This document shows positions 1-7,364 of a stretch of DNA of 7,860 nt, piece after piece (position 1 is the stretch's first letter; each line of letters starts with the position of its first letter). Made by a program: the position numbers and the translations under genes. The notes beneath the pieces were generated by a model. It saw only the letters and a program-made list of their open reading frames with translations, was not told the DNA's origin and searched no databases. Origin of the DNA: Chitinophagia bacterium. GTDB taxonomy: Bacteria > Bacteroidota > Bacteroidia > Chitinophagales > Chitinophagaceae. The DNA lies in the NCBI GenBank assembly GCA_010027295.1, contig RGVM01000105.1:1-7860 (forward strand), read 5' to 3'.

Positions 1-37
1 TTGGCGGATGGGGAGGAGGCGCCACAGGCGAATGGAC

Positions 38-1196
38 TCAACGCCGCCGCGCGCGGTGCCAGGCGACCGGCTGGGAGCCCCGGAGGTATCGGAAGAGTCC
101 CATCCACATACAGGCGTGCATCAGGTCGAAGTAGAACGGGAGCTGCAGTAGCGCAGGAGAAGCAAGGCCCTTCCGGGCCCGTATCAAGCCGATGACAGCC
201 AGCGCATGGAAGAAGGCCTGTCCCATCATCGTAGCCATGTAGAACTGAGGCACCGGGCCGGATGTCACCATCAGGAGGTTGGAGACGAAAAGGACCGGTA
301 TGGCCAACGGGCAGATCACCCAACGGAAAAGTCTGCGGGAGACAAACTGGAAGGTCAGGACAGGCCTGGGCCATGGCAGGAGGATGCTCCGGAACCGCAC
401 CAGTGATTGGAAGGCGCCGGCGGCGATACGGGCCTTCCGCTGCAGCTCGTCCTGAAAACTGCGGGATGGCGGCTCCTCCGCCACGGCACCCGGCTCATAG
501 GCGATGCGGTACCCCATCAGACATACCTTGAGGGAGACATGGAGGTCGTCCAGCAAAGTATCCTCGGGGATACGCCCCAGCAGCTCCCTCCTGACGCAGA
601 ACAGCTCGCCGGCGGCACCGATGGCCGAATGCATCTCGGCGTCAAGAGCCTTCATGAAGGACTCGTACCTCCAATAGGCGCTCTCGCCCGACACAGGGGA
701 GCCTTCCTCGCGCCGAACGCGTTTCTCGCCGGAGACGGCGCCAACGGCCGGATCACGGAACCATTCCACCATCCGGAGCAGGGCATCGGGGGCGACCTTC
801 GTATTGGCATCGCTGAAACAGACGACCGCGGCCTCGCCGGCGTGTTCCAAGGCGCGGTCCCCGCCTCCCGCGTTCGTGGAGGTGGAGTACGCCTGGTATC
901 CTGGATACGATGTCAGCCGTACCGTCGTCAGAGCCATCCGTCACGACAATGACGCGGAGCCTTCCAGTAGGATATTCGATGGAAAGAGCCTCGCGCACTT
1001 TCGCCTCGATGTCAGCAGCCTCGTTGAAAGCAGGAATGACAAATACAGCGGAGGGTGGCGCTTCATCGCCGGGCAAAGGTGCAGGGGAATCCAGATGACG
1101 CATACGTCCGACCCGCGCCCAGACCCATGCAATGATGCCGTAGCCCGCATAGGCATGGAAGAGACAGAGGGCGGATATCCAGAACAGAGGCTCCAT
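38..1196 (-). pseudogene. Family 2 glycosyltransferase, membrane-anchored, frameshifted
   Basis: Two overlapping minus-strand reading frames together make one GT2 protein of about 385 residues. The 5' part (ATG at 1194-1196) has an N-terminal membrane segment (about residues 5-27), then PAFNEA (55-60) and VTDGSDDGT (85-93), typical of the GT-A nucleotide-sugar fold. The 3' part continues with FSDANT (metal/nucleotide-binding region), DTLLDDL (acceptor/catalytic acidic motif), QRKARIAAGAFQSL (Q/RxxRW-like position) and two or three C-terminal membrane helices, ending at TGA (38-40). The frames must join near 858-860, just after HERGRRG; the family usually has GK-x-x-AL here, and the lysine is missing. 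A cell-surface polysaccharide or glycolipid role is inference; donor and acceptor cannot be read. It diverges from rarA; TACTTTTA at 1216-1223 (minus) is one base off the -7 consensus and could be its promoter. Bases 1-37, downstream, show nothing I can identify. Confidence 0.8.
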
Positions 1197-1259
1197 GCAG
1201 GGAGAGGCTATGGCTTAAAAGTAGGTATTGGATGCTGGAATTTGATGACCTTTGAGATT

Positions 1260-2519
1260 ATGAGAGCCCCGTTGGCGGAGCGTGTTCGTCCTCAGTCGCT
1301 CGAGGATGTCGTCGGACAGGAGCACCTTACGGGGCCCGGGAGCATCCTGCGCCGCGCACTGACGGTCGGCGAGTTGCCCTCCATGATCCTTTGGGGCCCG
1401 CCCGGCACGGGCAAGACGACCCTGGCCACCGTGCTCTCTGGCATGGCGGATCGGCCCTTCCACCCCCTCAGTGCCATCAGTTCGGGGGTGAAGGAGCTGC
1501 GCGAAGTCATCGCCTCGGCTGAGGCAGCCGGAGGAGGTGTGCTCTTTATTGACGAGATTCACCGCTTCCACAAGGGCCAGCAGGACGCCCTCCTGGGTGC
1601 CGTGGAGAAAGGAATCGTCACCCTCATAGGTGCGACCACAGAGAACCCCTCCTTCGAAGTCAACAGCGCCCTGCTGTCGCGCTGCCAGGTCTTCGTGTTA
1701 AAATCCCTCTCGGAGGAGGGGCTCCTGCAGCTCGTACACCAGGCCCTGGCGCGCGACGAGTGGCTGCGACAGGCCTCTCCCGAGCTGCGCGAGACAGGCG
1801 CGCTGCTGACACTCTCCGGCGGCGACGGACGGAAACTCCTGAACCTCCTCGAGCTGGCGGTACTCTCGGCCCCAACGAAGCCACCTGTGGTGGACGACCG
1901 ACTGGTGCAGGAAGTCTCGCAACGCAAGGTGGCCCTCTACGACAAGCAGGGGGAACAGCATTACGACATCATCTCCGCCTTCATCAAGTCGATCCGAGGG
2001 AGCGATCCCAACGCAGCCGTCTACTGGCTGGCCCGCATGGTGGAGGGTGGCGAGGATGTCCGCTTTATCGCACGCCGACTCCTAATCCTCGCCAGCGAGG
2101 ACATCGGCAATGCCAACCCCAACGCCCTGCTGCTGGCCAACGCCACCTTCGATGCGGTGGACCGCATCGGGTGGCCAGAATCCCGCATCATCCTCTCGCA
2201 GTGCGCCGTCTACCTCGCCTGCAGTCCCAAGAGCAACGCCTCCTACAAGGCCGTCGATGCAGCCCTCGACGCGGTGCGAAAACTTGGCGACCTGCCCGTG
2301 CCGCTGCATATCCGCAACGCGCCGACAGGCCTCATGAAGGACCTTGGCTATGGACAGGGCTACAAGTACGCACACGACTACGAAGGCGGCTTCGCCGAAC
2401 AGGATTTTCTTCCCGAACGGCTCGCCGGCCAGCGCTTCTACGACCCGGGCAGAAACCCCAGGGAGGAGGAACTTCGCCGCTTCCTGCGAGAGCGTTGGAA
2501 ACAGCGGTACGGATACTGA
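1260..2519 (+). CDS. rarA: Replication-associated recombination protein RarA (MgsA), AAA+ ATPase
   Basis: RarA is a homotetrameric, clamp-loader-like AAA+ ATPase that acts with SSB at stalled forks and gapped DNA. The 419-residue protein shows the whole family pattern: PLAERVRP near the N terminus, VVGQEHL (17-23), Walker A GPPGTGKT (46-53), Walker B LFIDEIHR (95-102), sensor 1 GATTENPSFEVN (124-135), arginine finger in SALLSR (R141), sensor 2 GDGRKLLN (188-195), then the C-terminal tetramerisation part with HYDIISAFIKSIRGSDPNAA and SEDIG (279-283). The start at 1260 gives MRAPLAERVRP, which fits the family N terminus; an in-frame ATG at 1245 would add five residues (424 in all). The frame stays open further upstream to 804, but that part lies antisense to the glycosyltransferase and resembles nothing. 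It is probably the first gene of a unit with the acetyltransferase that follows after 14 bases. Confidence 0.95.
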   Translation: MRAPLAERVRPQSLEDVVGQEHLTGPGSILRRALTVGELPSMILWGPPGTGKTTLATVLSGMADRPFHPLSAISSGVKELREVIASAEAAGGGVLFIDEIHRFHKGQQDALLGAVEKGIVTLIGATTENPSFEVNSALLSRCQVFVLKSLSEEGLLQLVHQALARDEWLRQASPELRETGALLTLSGGDGRKLLNLLELAVLSAPTKPPVVDDRLVQEVSQRKVALYDKQGEQHYDIISAFIKSIRGSDPNAAVYWLARMVEGGEDVRFIARRLLILASEDIGNANPNALLLANATFDAVDRIGWPESRIILSQCAVYLACSPKSNASYKAVDAALDAVRKLGDLPVPLHIRNAPTGLMKDLGYGQGYKYAHDYEGGFAEQDFLPERLAGQRFYDPGRNPREEELRRFLRERWKQRYGY

Positions 2520-2533
2520 CAACCGACATACAG

Positions 2534-2986
2534 ATGGAAGCCCAGATCCAATGGACATTGAAAGCCTTCGACGCGCTCACACCCCATGAGCTCTATGCCA
2601 TCCTGCGCCTTCGCTCCGAAGTGTTCGTCGTGGAGCAGCAATGCATCTTCCTGGACACCGACGACAAGGACCAACCATCCTGGCACCTCACCCTGCACGC
2701 CCATGGCAGCCTGCAAGCCTATGCCCGCCTGTTGCCACCGGGCCTGGCCTACCCGGAGGCATCGATCGGCAGGGTCGTTTCCTCCCCGGCCACCAGAAGG
2801 CAGGGCTACGGACGGAAACTCATGGAGAAATCGGTGGAGGAATGCCTGAAGCTCTACGGCCAGGGCGATATCGTCATCGGCGCCCAGCTCTACCTGAAGG
2901 CCTTCTACGGCTCCTTCGGGTTCGTCGCGGAAGAGGATGTGTACATGGAGGACGGTATCCCGCATGTGAAGATGCGGCTTGCATAG
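2534..2986 (+). CDS. elaA: ElaA-family GNAT N-acetyltransferase
   Basis: A single-domain, 150-residue acetyl-CoA-dependent acetyltransferase, close to the 153 residues of E. coli ElaA as I remember it. Visible family signatures are LRSEVFVVEQ (26-35), the acidic LDTDDKD (40-46), IGRVVSSPATR (78-88), the acetyl-CoA pyrophosphate-binding loop RRQGYGRKLM (88-97), GAQLYLKAFYGSFGF (116-130) and EDGIPHVKM (139-147). The match to ElaA is strong; the physiological substrate of ElaA proteins is not well established, so none is assigned. The ATG at 2534 is chosen because the protein begins right at the family N terminus; the same frame is open upstream inside rarA, but that translation is low-complexity and arginine-rich. 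The gap after the rarA stop is 14 bases, without a Shine-Dalgarno sequence or terminator, which suggests co-transcription with rarA. Confidence 0.9.
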   Translation: MEAQIQWTLKAFDALTPHELYAILRLRSEVFVVEQQCIFLDTDDKDQPSWHLTLHAHGSLQAYARLLPPGLAYPEASIGRVVSSPATRRQGYGRKLMEKSVEECLKLYGQGDIVIGAQLYLKAFYGSFGFVAEEDVYMEDGIPHVKMRLA

Positions 2987-3067
2987 GCCGAACATCATCA
3001 GGACAGGCGGCGACAGCCTTCAGGATTTCATGGATTCCACATACTAATCATGGCTTAAATGCGTTAG

Positions 3068-3086
3068 CGTAGGGTCCAATCCTACG
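3068..3086 (+). repeat. Short hairpin just upstream of the DUF6089 gene
   Basis: CGTAGG (3068-3073) and CCTACG (3081-3086) form a perfect 6-bp inverted repeat, extendable by one G-T pair, with a loop of five to seven bases. It ends five bases before the ATG at 3092. If transcribed it would place a helix at the ribosome-binding region; as DNA it could be an operator. No -7 element is evident in the 2987-3091 gap, so whether the downstream gene has its own promoter is unclear. The repeat is short enough to be chance. Confidence 0.4.
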
Positions 3087-3091
3087 AAAGC

Positions 3092-4093
3092 ATGACGTTT
3101 CCGTACCCGTCGGCTCCCTTCCGGCATCTGAAACCGCTGTTCGCCCTCTGGGTCATCCTAATCTTCCTCCGCGACCCTTGCCTCGGTCAGATGCGGGTGG
3201 AGGCGGGCATTGCCGTGGGTCCCTCCAACTTCCTCGGCGACCTCGGCGGACGATACGGACGGGGCATGACCTTCCTCAAGGACAACAACATACAGCTCAC
3301 CCGCATCATGTCCGGCGCCTATGCCGGCTTCTCCCCCACCCCCGCCCTCGTGTTTCGCGTCGCCGTCAACGTAGGCAGGCTGGAGGGCGCCGACAGCATC
3401 ATCGCGGCCGGGGGCGGACACGAGCTCACCCGCATGGAGCGGAACCTGCATTTCCGCTCACCGCTCGCCGAAGCTTTCGTGGCAGCTGAATTCTATCCCA
3501 CCCTGTGGATGGAACGGGACCCCGATGTGACCGAACACAAGATCCGCCCCTACCTGCTCCTCGGAATGGGCGTTTTCCGATTCAACCCGCAAGCACAGTA
3601 CACCGACCTCAACGGCATCGCCACCTGGGTGGACCTCAAGCCGTTACGCACCGAGGGACAGGGCATGCCTTCCCACCCCAACCGAAAGGAATATAAGCTC
3701 ACGGACATCAACGTGCCCTACGGCTTCGGTATCAAGTATTTCTTCAATGATCGGTTCTACCTGGGCTTCGAAGTGGTGAACCGCATGACCTTCACCGACT
3801 ATATCGACGACGTCAGCACAAACTACATCCCCGACAAGGACTTTTACGACTATTTCGGGGCCAATTCCGCCGAGGCCGACCTGGCCGTGCAGCTCGCCAA
3901 CCACTCCAACCTCTCCATCCGCTCCAACACACGCACGAGCTTCCTGGGATTCGAACAGCGTGGCAACCCCCGCAACAACGACGCATACTATTCGATGAAT
4001 CTGAGGCTCGGGATCCGTCTGGGAGACTTAAGCGAAGGATTCCTGAGGAGGGCGGTGGATCAGACCCGCTGCCCGCACGTCGTGCATTGGTGA
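3092..4093 (+). CDS. DUF6089-type outer-membrane beta-barrel protein
   Basis: A 333-residue exported protein. The N terminus has a basic stretch (R11, K14) and a hydrophobic core (about 16-27) followed by DPCLGQ, consistent with signal peptidase I cleavage near residue 33; C30 is not in a good lipobox. The mature part alternates polar and hydrophobic residues as a small beta-barrel would. Motifs I recognise from the DUF6089 family of Bacteroidota are GPSNFLGDLGG (43-53), AEFYPTLW, IRPYLLLGMGVFRFNPQAQY (151-170), LKPLRTEGQG (182-191), INVPYGFGIKY, FTDYIDDVSTNY (234-245) and a terminal strand MNLRLGIRLGD (302-312). The family is uncharacterised, so only location and fold are inferred: outer membrane, barrel open to the periplasm or surface. 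The stop at 4091-4093 faces the uvrA stop across 52 bases. Confidence 0.85.
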   Translation: MTFPYPSAPFRHLKPLFALWVILIFLRDPCLGQMRVEAGIAVGPSNFLGDLGGRYGRGMTFLKDNNIQLTRIMSGAYAGFSPTPALVFRVAVNVGRLEGADSIIAAGGGHELTRMERNLHFRSPLAEAFVAAEFYPTLWMERDPDVTEHKIRPYLLLGMGVFRFNPQAQYTDLNGIATWVDLKPLRTEGQGMPSHPNRKEYKLTDINVPYGFGIKYFFNDRFYLGFEVVNRMTFTDYIDDVSTNYIPDKDFYDYFGANSAEADLAVQLANHSNLSIRSNTRTSFLGFEQRGNPRNNDAYYSMNLRLGIRLGDLSEGFLRRAVDQTRCPHVVHW

Positions 4094-4116
4094 CCAGGTC
4101 CTGAGTACTCCCACCC

Positions 4117-4140
4117 GTGCCATCGCAGGACGATGGGCGC
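4117..4140. terminator. Hairpin between convergent 3' ends (possible bidirectional terminator)
   Basis: CCATCG (4120-4125) and CGATGG (4131-4136) form a perfect 6-bp stem with a 5-base loop, extendable by three pairs (4117-4119 with 4138-4140) around a bulged G at 4137. It sits in the 52-base gap between the stops of the DUF6089 gene and uvrA, where a shared terminator is expected. No proper U tract follows on either strand (only scattered T residues on the plus strand, 4146-4154), so intrinsic termination would be weak. Confidence 0.4.
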
Positions 4141-4145
4141 TCCAC

Positions 4146-6968
4146 TTATCTTTTCAACTCGTCCTTAAGATACCGGCCCGTATGGCTGGCCTTGACCTTC
4201 GGAAGTCCCTCGGGAGGTCCCTCATAGAGCAAGGTCCCGCCGCCCCGACCGCCTTCCGGCCCTAGGTCGAGGATATGATCTGCCACCTTGATCACATCCA
4301 TGTTGTGCTCGATGACGAGCACGGTGTTGCCGCGGTCGACGAGCTTCTGCAACACCTCGAGCAAGTGCCGTATGTCCTGGAAATGGAGGCCGGTCGTGGG
4401 CTCGTCGAGGATATAGAAGGTCTTGCCCGTGTCGCGGCGCGAGAGCTCCGTGGCCAGCTTGACACGCTGCGCCTCGCCCCCGCTGAGCGTGACGGCCGAC
4501 TGGCCGAGGGTCACGTAGCCGAGGCCCACCTGTTGCAGCACGTGCATCTTTCGATAGAGGTAAGGCACAGGCATGAAGAACTCACAGGCCTCGTCCACGG
4601 TCATATCAAGCACGTCGCTGATGGACTTCCCCTTGTAGCGTATCTCCAGCGTCTCACGGTTGTAGCGCTTGCCACCGCATTTCTCACAGGGGACGTATAC
4701 GTCTGGCAGGAAGTTCATCTCTATGACACGCATGCCGCCGCCCTCGCAGACCTCGCAGCGGCCCTGCTTCACGTTGAAAGAGAATCTGCCGGGCGTGTAG
4801 CCGCGCACCTTGGCCTCGGGCACGGCGGCGAAGAGCTGGCGGATGTCGTTGAAGAACCCGCAGTAGGTAGCGGGGTTGCTGCGCGGTGTCCGTCCAATAG
4901 GCGACTGGTCGATCTCGATGACCTTGTCCACCTCTTCCAGTCCTGTGACTTTCTTGTAGGGCATGGGCTGCGCCTTGGCCCCATGGCAGTGATGCGCCAG
5001 GATCGGGTAAAGGGTCTCGTTGACCAGCGTCGACTTGCCGCTGCCGCTCACCCCGGTCACGACGATTAGGGTTCCGAGCGGCAATGTCACGTCAACGCCC
5101 TGCAGGTTGTGGCCGGAAGCGCCCTTGAGGACGAGCCGCTTCCCATTGCCTTTGCGCCGCTCCTTCGGCAGTTCGATGCGCGCACGACCGTCGAGGTAGC
5201 GGGCCGTCTCCGACGCGGAGCGCAGCACTTCAGCGGGTGTGCCCTGGGCGACGACGCGACCGCCGTGCTTGCCGGCACCAGGACCGATATCGATCAGATG
5301 GTCGGCCGCCAGCATGATGTCTCGGTCATGCTCGACGACGATGACGGTGTTACCGATGTCGCGCAGGTGCTGCAGGGCCGTGATGAGTCGGTGATTGTCG
5401 CGCTGATGCAGCCCGATGGAAGGCTCGTCGAGGATGTAGGTGATGCCCTGCAGCTGCGACCCTATCTGCGTGGCGAGGCGGATGCGCTGCGACTCGCCTC
5501 CGCTGAGCGTGCGCGTGGGCCGGTTGAGGGTGAGGTAGTCGAGGCCCATATCGAGCAGGAAGCCGGTGCGCTCCGCGATCTCCTTGAGCAGGTCGCGGGC
5601 GATGGTGCGTTGCTTGGCAGAGAGCTCCTTCTCGAGACCGCCTACCCAGGCCCCGAAACGGTCAAGGTCCATATCGCCCAGCTCCGAGATGTTCCTTCCG
5701 GCCACCTTGAACCAAAGACTGTCCTTCTTGAGGCGCGTGCCCGCGCAGGTGGGGCAGGTGTCGAGCAGCATGAAGGCCTCCGCCCACTCCCGGATGGAAT
5801 CGCTGTGGCTGTCGTTGAACCAGCGAATGACCATCCGCACGACACCCTCGTAAGCTCCTTCGGGGATGGGTTCCTCCGTGCCGGCCATCAGCTCCTCGGG
5901 CCCGGGCTCGGTCTCGCTTCCGTAGAGGACCAGGTTGAGGTGCTTGGCAGAGAGTTCCGACAAGGGCGTCTTCACGCTGAAGCGGTTCTTCTTGGCCAAC
6001 TGCTCCACCTGCCGATAGACCTGTGCCTCTCGGGCCTCTCCGAGCGGCGCGATGCCGCCCGACTCGATCGACAGGGAACGGTCGGGCATGACGGCGTCCA
6101 GGTCCACCCGATAGATTTGGCCCAGTCCCTTGCACTGCGGACAGGCGCCATAGGGCGAGTTGAAGGAGAAGGTGTTGGGGGAGGGCTCCTCGTAGGAAAG
6201 CCCCGTGTCGGCACACATCAGCTGCTTGCTATACTGCACGGGCTTCGCGTTCTCCGAGGGCAGGACGAAGACGAGGTCCTTGCCCAGCTGCATCGCCTTC
6301 TGGAGGCTCTGTGCGAGGCGCACCCGCATGTCGGGTGTCACCTGCAGCCGGTCCACCACGAGTTCGATATCGTGCATCTTGTAGCGGTCGACCTGCATCC
6401 GCGGCACCAGGTCCTTCACCTCGCCATCGACGCGCACTTTGAGGTAGCCCTTCTTTCGGACGTCTTCGAAGAGTTCGCGGTAATGCCCCTTCCGACCGCG
6501 TACCAGCGGGGCCAGCAGTTGGATGCGCTTGCCGTCGAACTTTCGGTACACGTCGTCCAGGATCTCGTCCTCGCTGAACTTCTGCATACGCTTGCCCGTA
6601 TGGTAGGAATAGGCCTCGCCGACGCGGGCGAACAGCAGGCGGAGGAAGTCGTAGATCTCCGTGACAGTGCCGACCGTCGAGCGCGGGTTGCGGTTGGTGG
6701 TCTTCTGCTCGATGGAGATCACGGGCGAGAGCCCGGTGATGCGGTCGACGTCGGGCCGGTCCATGTCGCCGATGAACTGGCGCGCATAGGCCCCGAAGGT
6801 CTCCATGTAGCGACGCTGCCCCTCTGAAAAGAGCGTGTCGAAGGCAAGCGACGACTTCCCGCTTCCGCTGATGCCGGTGATCACCACCAGGCGGTTTTTG
6901 GGAATGGATATGTCCATGTCCTTCAGATTGTGGACACGGGCGCCTAAGACCTCGATGGCATCCTGCAT
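4146..6968 (-). CDS. uvrA: Excinuclease ABC subunit UvrA
   Basis: UvrA is the dimeric damage-recognition ATPase of nucleotide excision repair; it loads UvrB on lesions. The protein has 940 residues, the usual family length, and all parts are present: Walker A GISGSGKS (32-39), UvrB-binding region (about 120-250), first zinc module (252-279), CPTC (405-408), ABC signature LSGGESQ (488-494), Walker [13 protein letters not shown] (511-522); then the second half with GVSGSGKST (639-647), second zinc module C738/C741/C761/C764 around the damage-sensing hairpin, LSGGEAQ (828-834) and [12 protein letters not shown] (852-863). Oddity: the first zinc module has C252, C276 and C279, but T255 where E. 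coli has its second cysteine. The start at 6968 gives [15 protein letters not shown], the family N terminus; the frame continues upstream to 7061, but that extension would contain the -7 element, so it is rejected. Confidence 0.97.
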   Translation of the reverse strand: MQDAIEVLGARVHNLKDMDISIPKNRLVVITGISGSGKSSLAFDTLFSEGQRRYMETFGAYARQFIGDMDRPDVDRITGLSPVISIEQKTTNRNPRSTVGTVTEIYDFLRLLFARVGEAYSYHTGKRMQKFSEDEILDDVYRKFDGKRIQLLAPLVRGRKGHYRELFEDVRKKGYLKVRVDGEVKDLVPRMQVDRYKMHDIELVVDRLQVTPDMRVRLAQSLQKAMQLGKDLVFVLPSENAKPVQYSKQLMCADTGLSYEEPSPNTFSFNSPYGACPQCKGLGQIYRVDLDAVMPDRSLSIESGGIAPLGEAREAQVYRQVEQLAKKNRFSVKTPLSELSAKHLNLVLYGSETEPGPEELMAGTEEPIPEGAYEGVVRMVIRWFNDSHSDSIREWAEAFMLLDTCPTCAGTRLKKDSLWFKVAGRNISELGDMDLDRFGAWVGGLEKELSAKQRTIARDLLKEIAERTGFLLDMGLDYLTLNRPTRTLSGGESQRIRLATQIGSQLQGITYILDEPSIGLHQRDNHRLITALQHLRDIGNTVIVVEHDRDIMLAADHLIDIGPGAGKHGGRVVAQGTPAEVLRSASETARYLDGRARIELPKERRKGNGKRLVLKGASGHNLQGVDVTLPLGTLIVVTGVSGSGKSTLVNETLYPILAHHCHGAKAQPMPYKKVTGLEEVDKVIEIDQSPIGRTPRSNPATYCGFFNDIRQLFAAVPEAKVRGYTPGRFSFNVKQGRCEVCEGGGMRVIEMNFLPDVYVPCEKCGGKRYNRETLEIRYKGKSISDVLDMTVDEACEFFMPVPYLYRKMHVLQQVGLGYVTLGQSAVTLSGGEAQRVKLATELSRRDTGKTFYILDEPTTGLHFQDIRHLLEVLQKLVDRGNTVLVIEHNMDVIKVADHILDLGPEGGRGGGTLLYEGPPEGLPKVKASHTGRYLKDELKR

Positions 6969-6984
6969 GCGGGGGGATTGGCGG

Positions 6985-6992
6985 CAAAAGTA
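6985..6992 (-). promoter_or_regulatory. Putative uvrA -7 promoter element
   Basis: On the minus strand this reads TACTTTTG, a perfect match to the Bacteroidota -7 consensus TAnnTTTG, 16 bases before the uvrA ATG. Transcription from it would start roughly 10 bases before the codon, leaving a very short leader. No clear TTTG appears at the expected -33 distance, so this is half a promoter plus position. It supports 6968 as the true start. Confidence 0.55.
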
Positions 6993-7006
6993 CCGACTGG
7001 CCTGCA

Positions 7007-7028
7007 TTCCGACGGCCACTGGTCGGAA
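7007..7028. repeat. 22-bp interrupted palindrome over the uvrA -33 region
   Basis: TTCCGAC (7007-7013) and GTCGGAA (7022-7028) are perfect 7-bp inverted repeats separated by 8 bases. The element covers the place where the uvrA -33 box should be and lies upstream of the predicted start sites of both uvrA and metY, so it would act as DNA, not RNA. That position fits an operator bound by a dimeric regulator. I do not recognise the motif, and the regulator is unknown. Confidence 0.4.
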
Positions 7029-7041
7029 GGCCGAAAAAAAA

Positions 7042-7074
7042 TTTGGCCGGGACGCAGGCACGGGACTACATTTG
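7042..7074 (+). promoter_or_regulatory. metY promoter, Bacteroidota type
   Basis: TTTG at 7042-7045 and TACATTTG at 7067-7074 match the Bacteroidota -33 (TTTG) and -7 (TAnnTTTG) elements, with a 21-base spacer. An A8 run (7034-7041) sits directly upstream and could act as an UP-like element. The start site should fall near 7079-7083, about ten bases before the SAM aptamer, so the whole riboswitch is inside the leader. Confidence 0.8.
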
Positions 7075-7091
7075 TCACAGTTCTTTGTCGT

Positions 7092-7199
7092 CTTATCCAG
7101 AAAGGCTGAGGGTTATGGCCCTACGAAGCCTTGACAACCTCTCCGCCCCCGGCGGAAAAGGTGCCAATTCCATCTCACCCTCCCGGTGAGGCAGATAAG
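7092..7199 (+). promoter_or_regulatory. SAM-I (S-box) riboswitch aptamer
   Basis: The 108-base segment matches the SAM-I consensus in sequence and fold. P1 pairs CTTATC (7092-7097) with GATAAG (7194-7199). P2 pairs AAGGC (7102-7106) with GCCTT (7128-7132), with the kink-turn GA and an inner GGG/CCC helix (7110-7112 with 7119-7121). P3 pairs TCCGCC (7142-7147) with GGCGGA (7151-7156), followed by the conserved AAGGTGCCAATTCC (7158-7171). P4 pairs CTCACC (7174-7179) with GGTGAG (7185-7190). The P2 loop and the ACAACC segment (7135-7140) can supply the family pseudoknot. Its ligand is S-adenosylmethionine, the end product downstream of the methionine made through MetY. Confidence 0.96.
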
Positions 7200-7246
7200 T
7201 CAGAACCCAGCTTTCCCAAAAAACAAATCCGAAAGCCCGTCTGACT
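7198..7246 (+). promoter_or_regulatory. Predicted antiterminator of the SAM riboswitch
   Basis: AGTCAGA (7198-7204) is complementary to TCTGACT (7240-7246), and inside it GCTTTC (7210-7215) to GAAAGC (7231-7236): 7 + 6 pairs separated by a small internal loop, capped by 15 A-rich bases. The outer helix uses the last two bases of aptamer P1 (7198-7199), and the fold consumes the 5' arm of the terminator, so it cannot coexist with either. This is the arrangement expected of a switch that turns transcription off when SAM binds. Pairing was worked out by eye. Confidence 0.65.
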
Positions 7247-7262
7247 CCCGACGGGCTTTTTT
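7232..7262 (+). terminator. Riboswitch-controlled intrinsic terminator
   Basis: AAAGCCCGTC (7232-7241) pairs perfectly with GACGGGCTTT (7250-7259) around an 8-base loop, and the T run 7257-7262 follows the GC-rich stem: a classic intrinsic terminator. It lies 33 bases after the SAM aptamer and 114 bases before the metY ATG, so it must act as an attenuator in the metY leader. Confidence 0.9.
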
Positions 7263-7271
7263 CATGCCCGA

Positions 7272-7290
7272 ACCGGCCGTGAGGCCCGGT
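7272..7290 (+). repeat. GNRA-capped hairpin in the metY leader
   Basis: ACC-GGCC (7272-7278) pairs with GGCC and GGT (7283-7286, 7288-7290), with one bulged C at 7287, closing a GTGA (GNRA-type) tetraloop. It stands nine bases after the terminator T run and exists only in read-through transcripts. It could protect or structure the 5' end; no function is known to me. Confidence 0.4.
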
Positions 7291-7315
7291 CGATGGAATG
7301 GCCGCGTCATACGGA

Positions 7316-7342
7316 AAAAGTCGACCAAAAGAATAGACTTTT
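7316..7342 (+). repeat. AU-rich inverted repeat 34 bases before metY
   Basis: AAAAGTC (7316-7322) and GACTTTT (7336-7342) are perfect 7-bp inverted repeats with a 13-base spacer, in an A-rich stretch before the metY start. There is no following T run of terminator strength. The A-rich bases 7343-7376 after it look like the ribosome-loading region of a Bacteroidota gene. I found no second -7 element between the terminator and the ATG. Confidence 0.35.
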
Positions 7343-7364
7343 AAATAACCCTTATCACCTATAA

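Noticed and set aside
1..37. Possible start of another minus-strand gene after the glycosyltransferase
   Set aside because: The stretch is too short; open codons exist (for example a TTG overlapping the TGA), but nothing supports a gene.
858..863. Programmed ribosomal frameshifting in the glycosyltransferase
   Set aside because: There is no classical slippery heptamer or obvious stimulatory stem, and GT2 enzymes are not known to use recoding; a mutation or sequencing error is simpler.
407..952. A 181-codon plus-strand frame opposite the glycosyltransferase
   Set aside because: Antisense to recognisable GT2 codons, and without domain-like features.
1216..1223. TACTTTTA on the minus strand as a firm glycosyltransferase promoter
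   Set aside because: One mismatch at the conserved last base and no -33 partner; kept only as a remark in the gene entry.
804..1259. Upstream extension of the rarA frame
   Set aside because: The extra residues lie antisense to the glycosyltransferase and resemble nothing in RarA, which begins right at MRAPLAERVRP.
1760..2533. Upstream extension of the ElaA frame, or a 408-residue fusion protein
   Set aside because: It overlaps rarA in another frame and gives an arginine- and proline-rich translation; ElaA is complete from 2534.
5109..6827. A 572-codon open frame on the plus strand, opposite uvrA
   Set aside because: It is exactly antisense to well-conserved uvrA codons in GC-rich DNA; the translation is rich in L, H, V, E and D without a recognisable domain. 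A frame shadow.
6969..7061. N-terminal extension of UvrA by 31 residues
   Set aside because: It is not part of the family N terminus, and its codons would contain the perfect -7 element.
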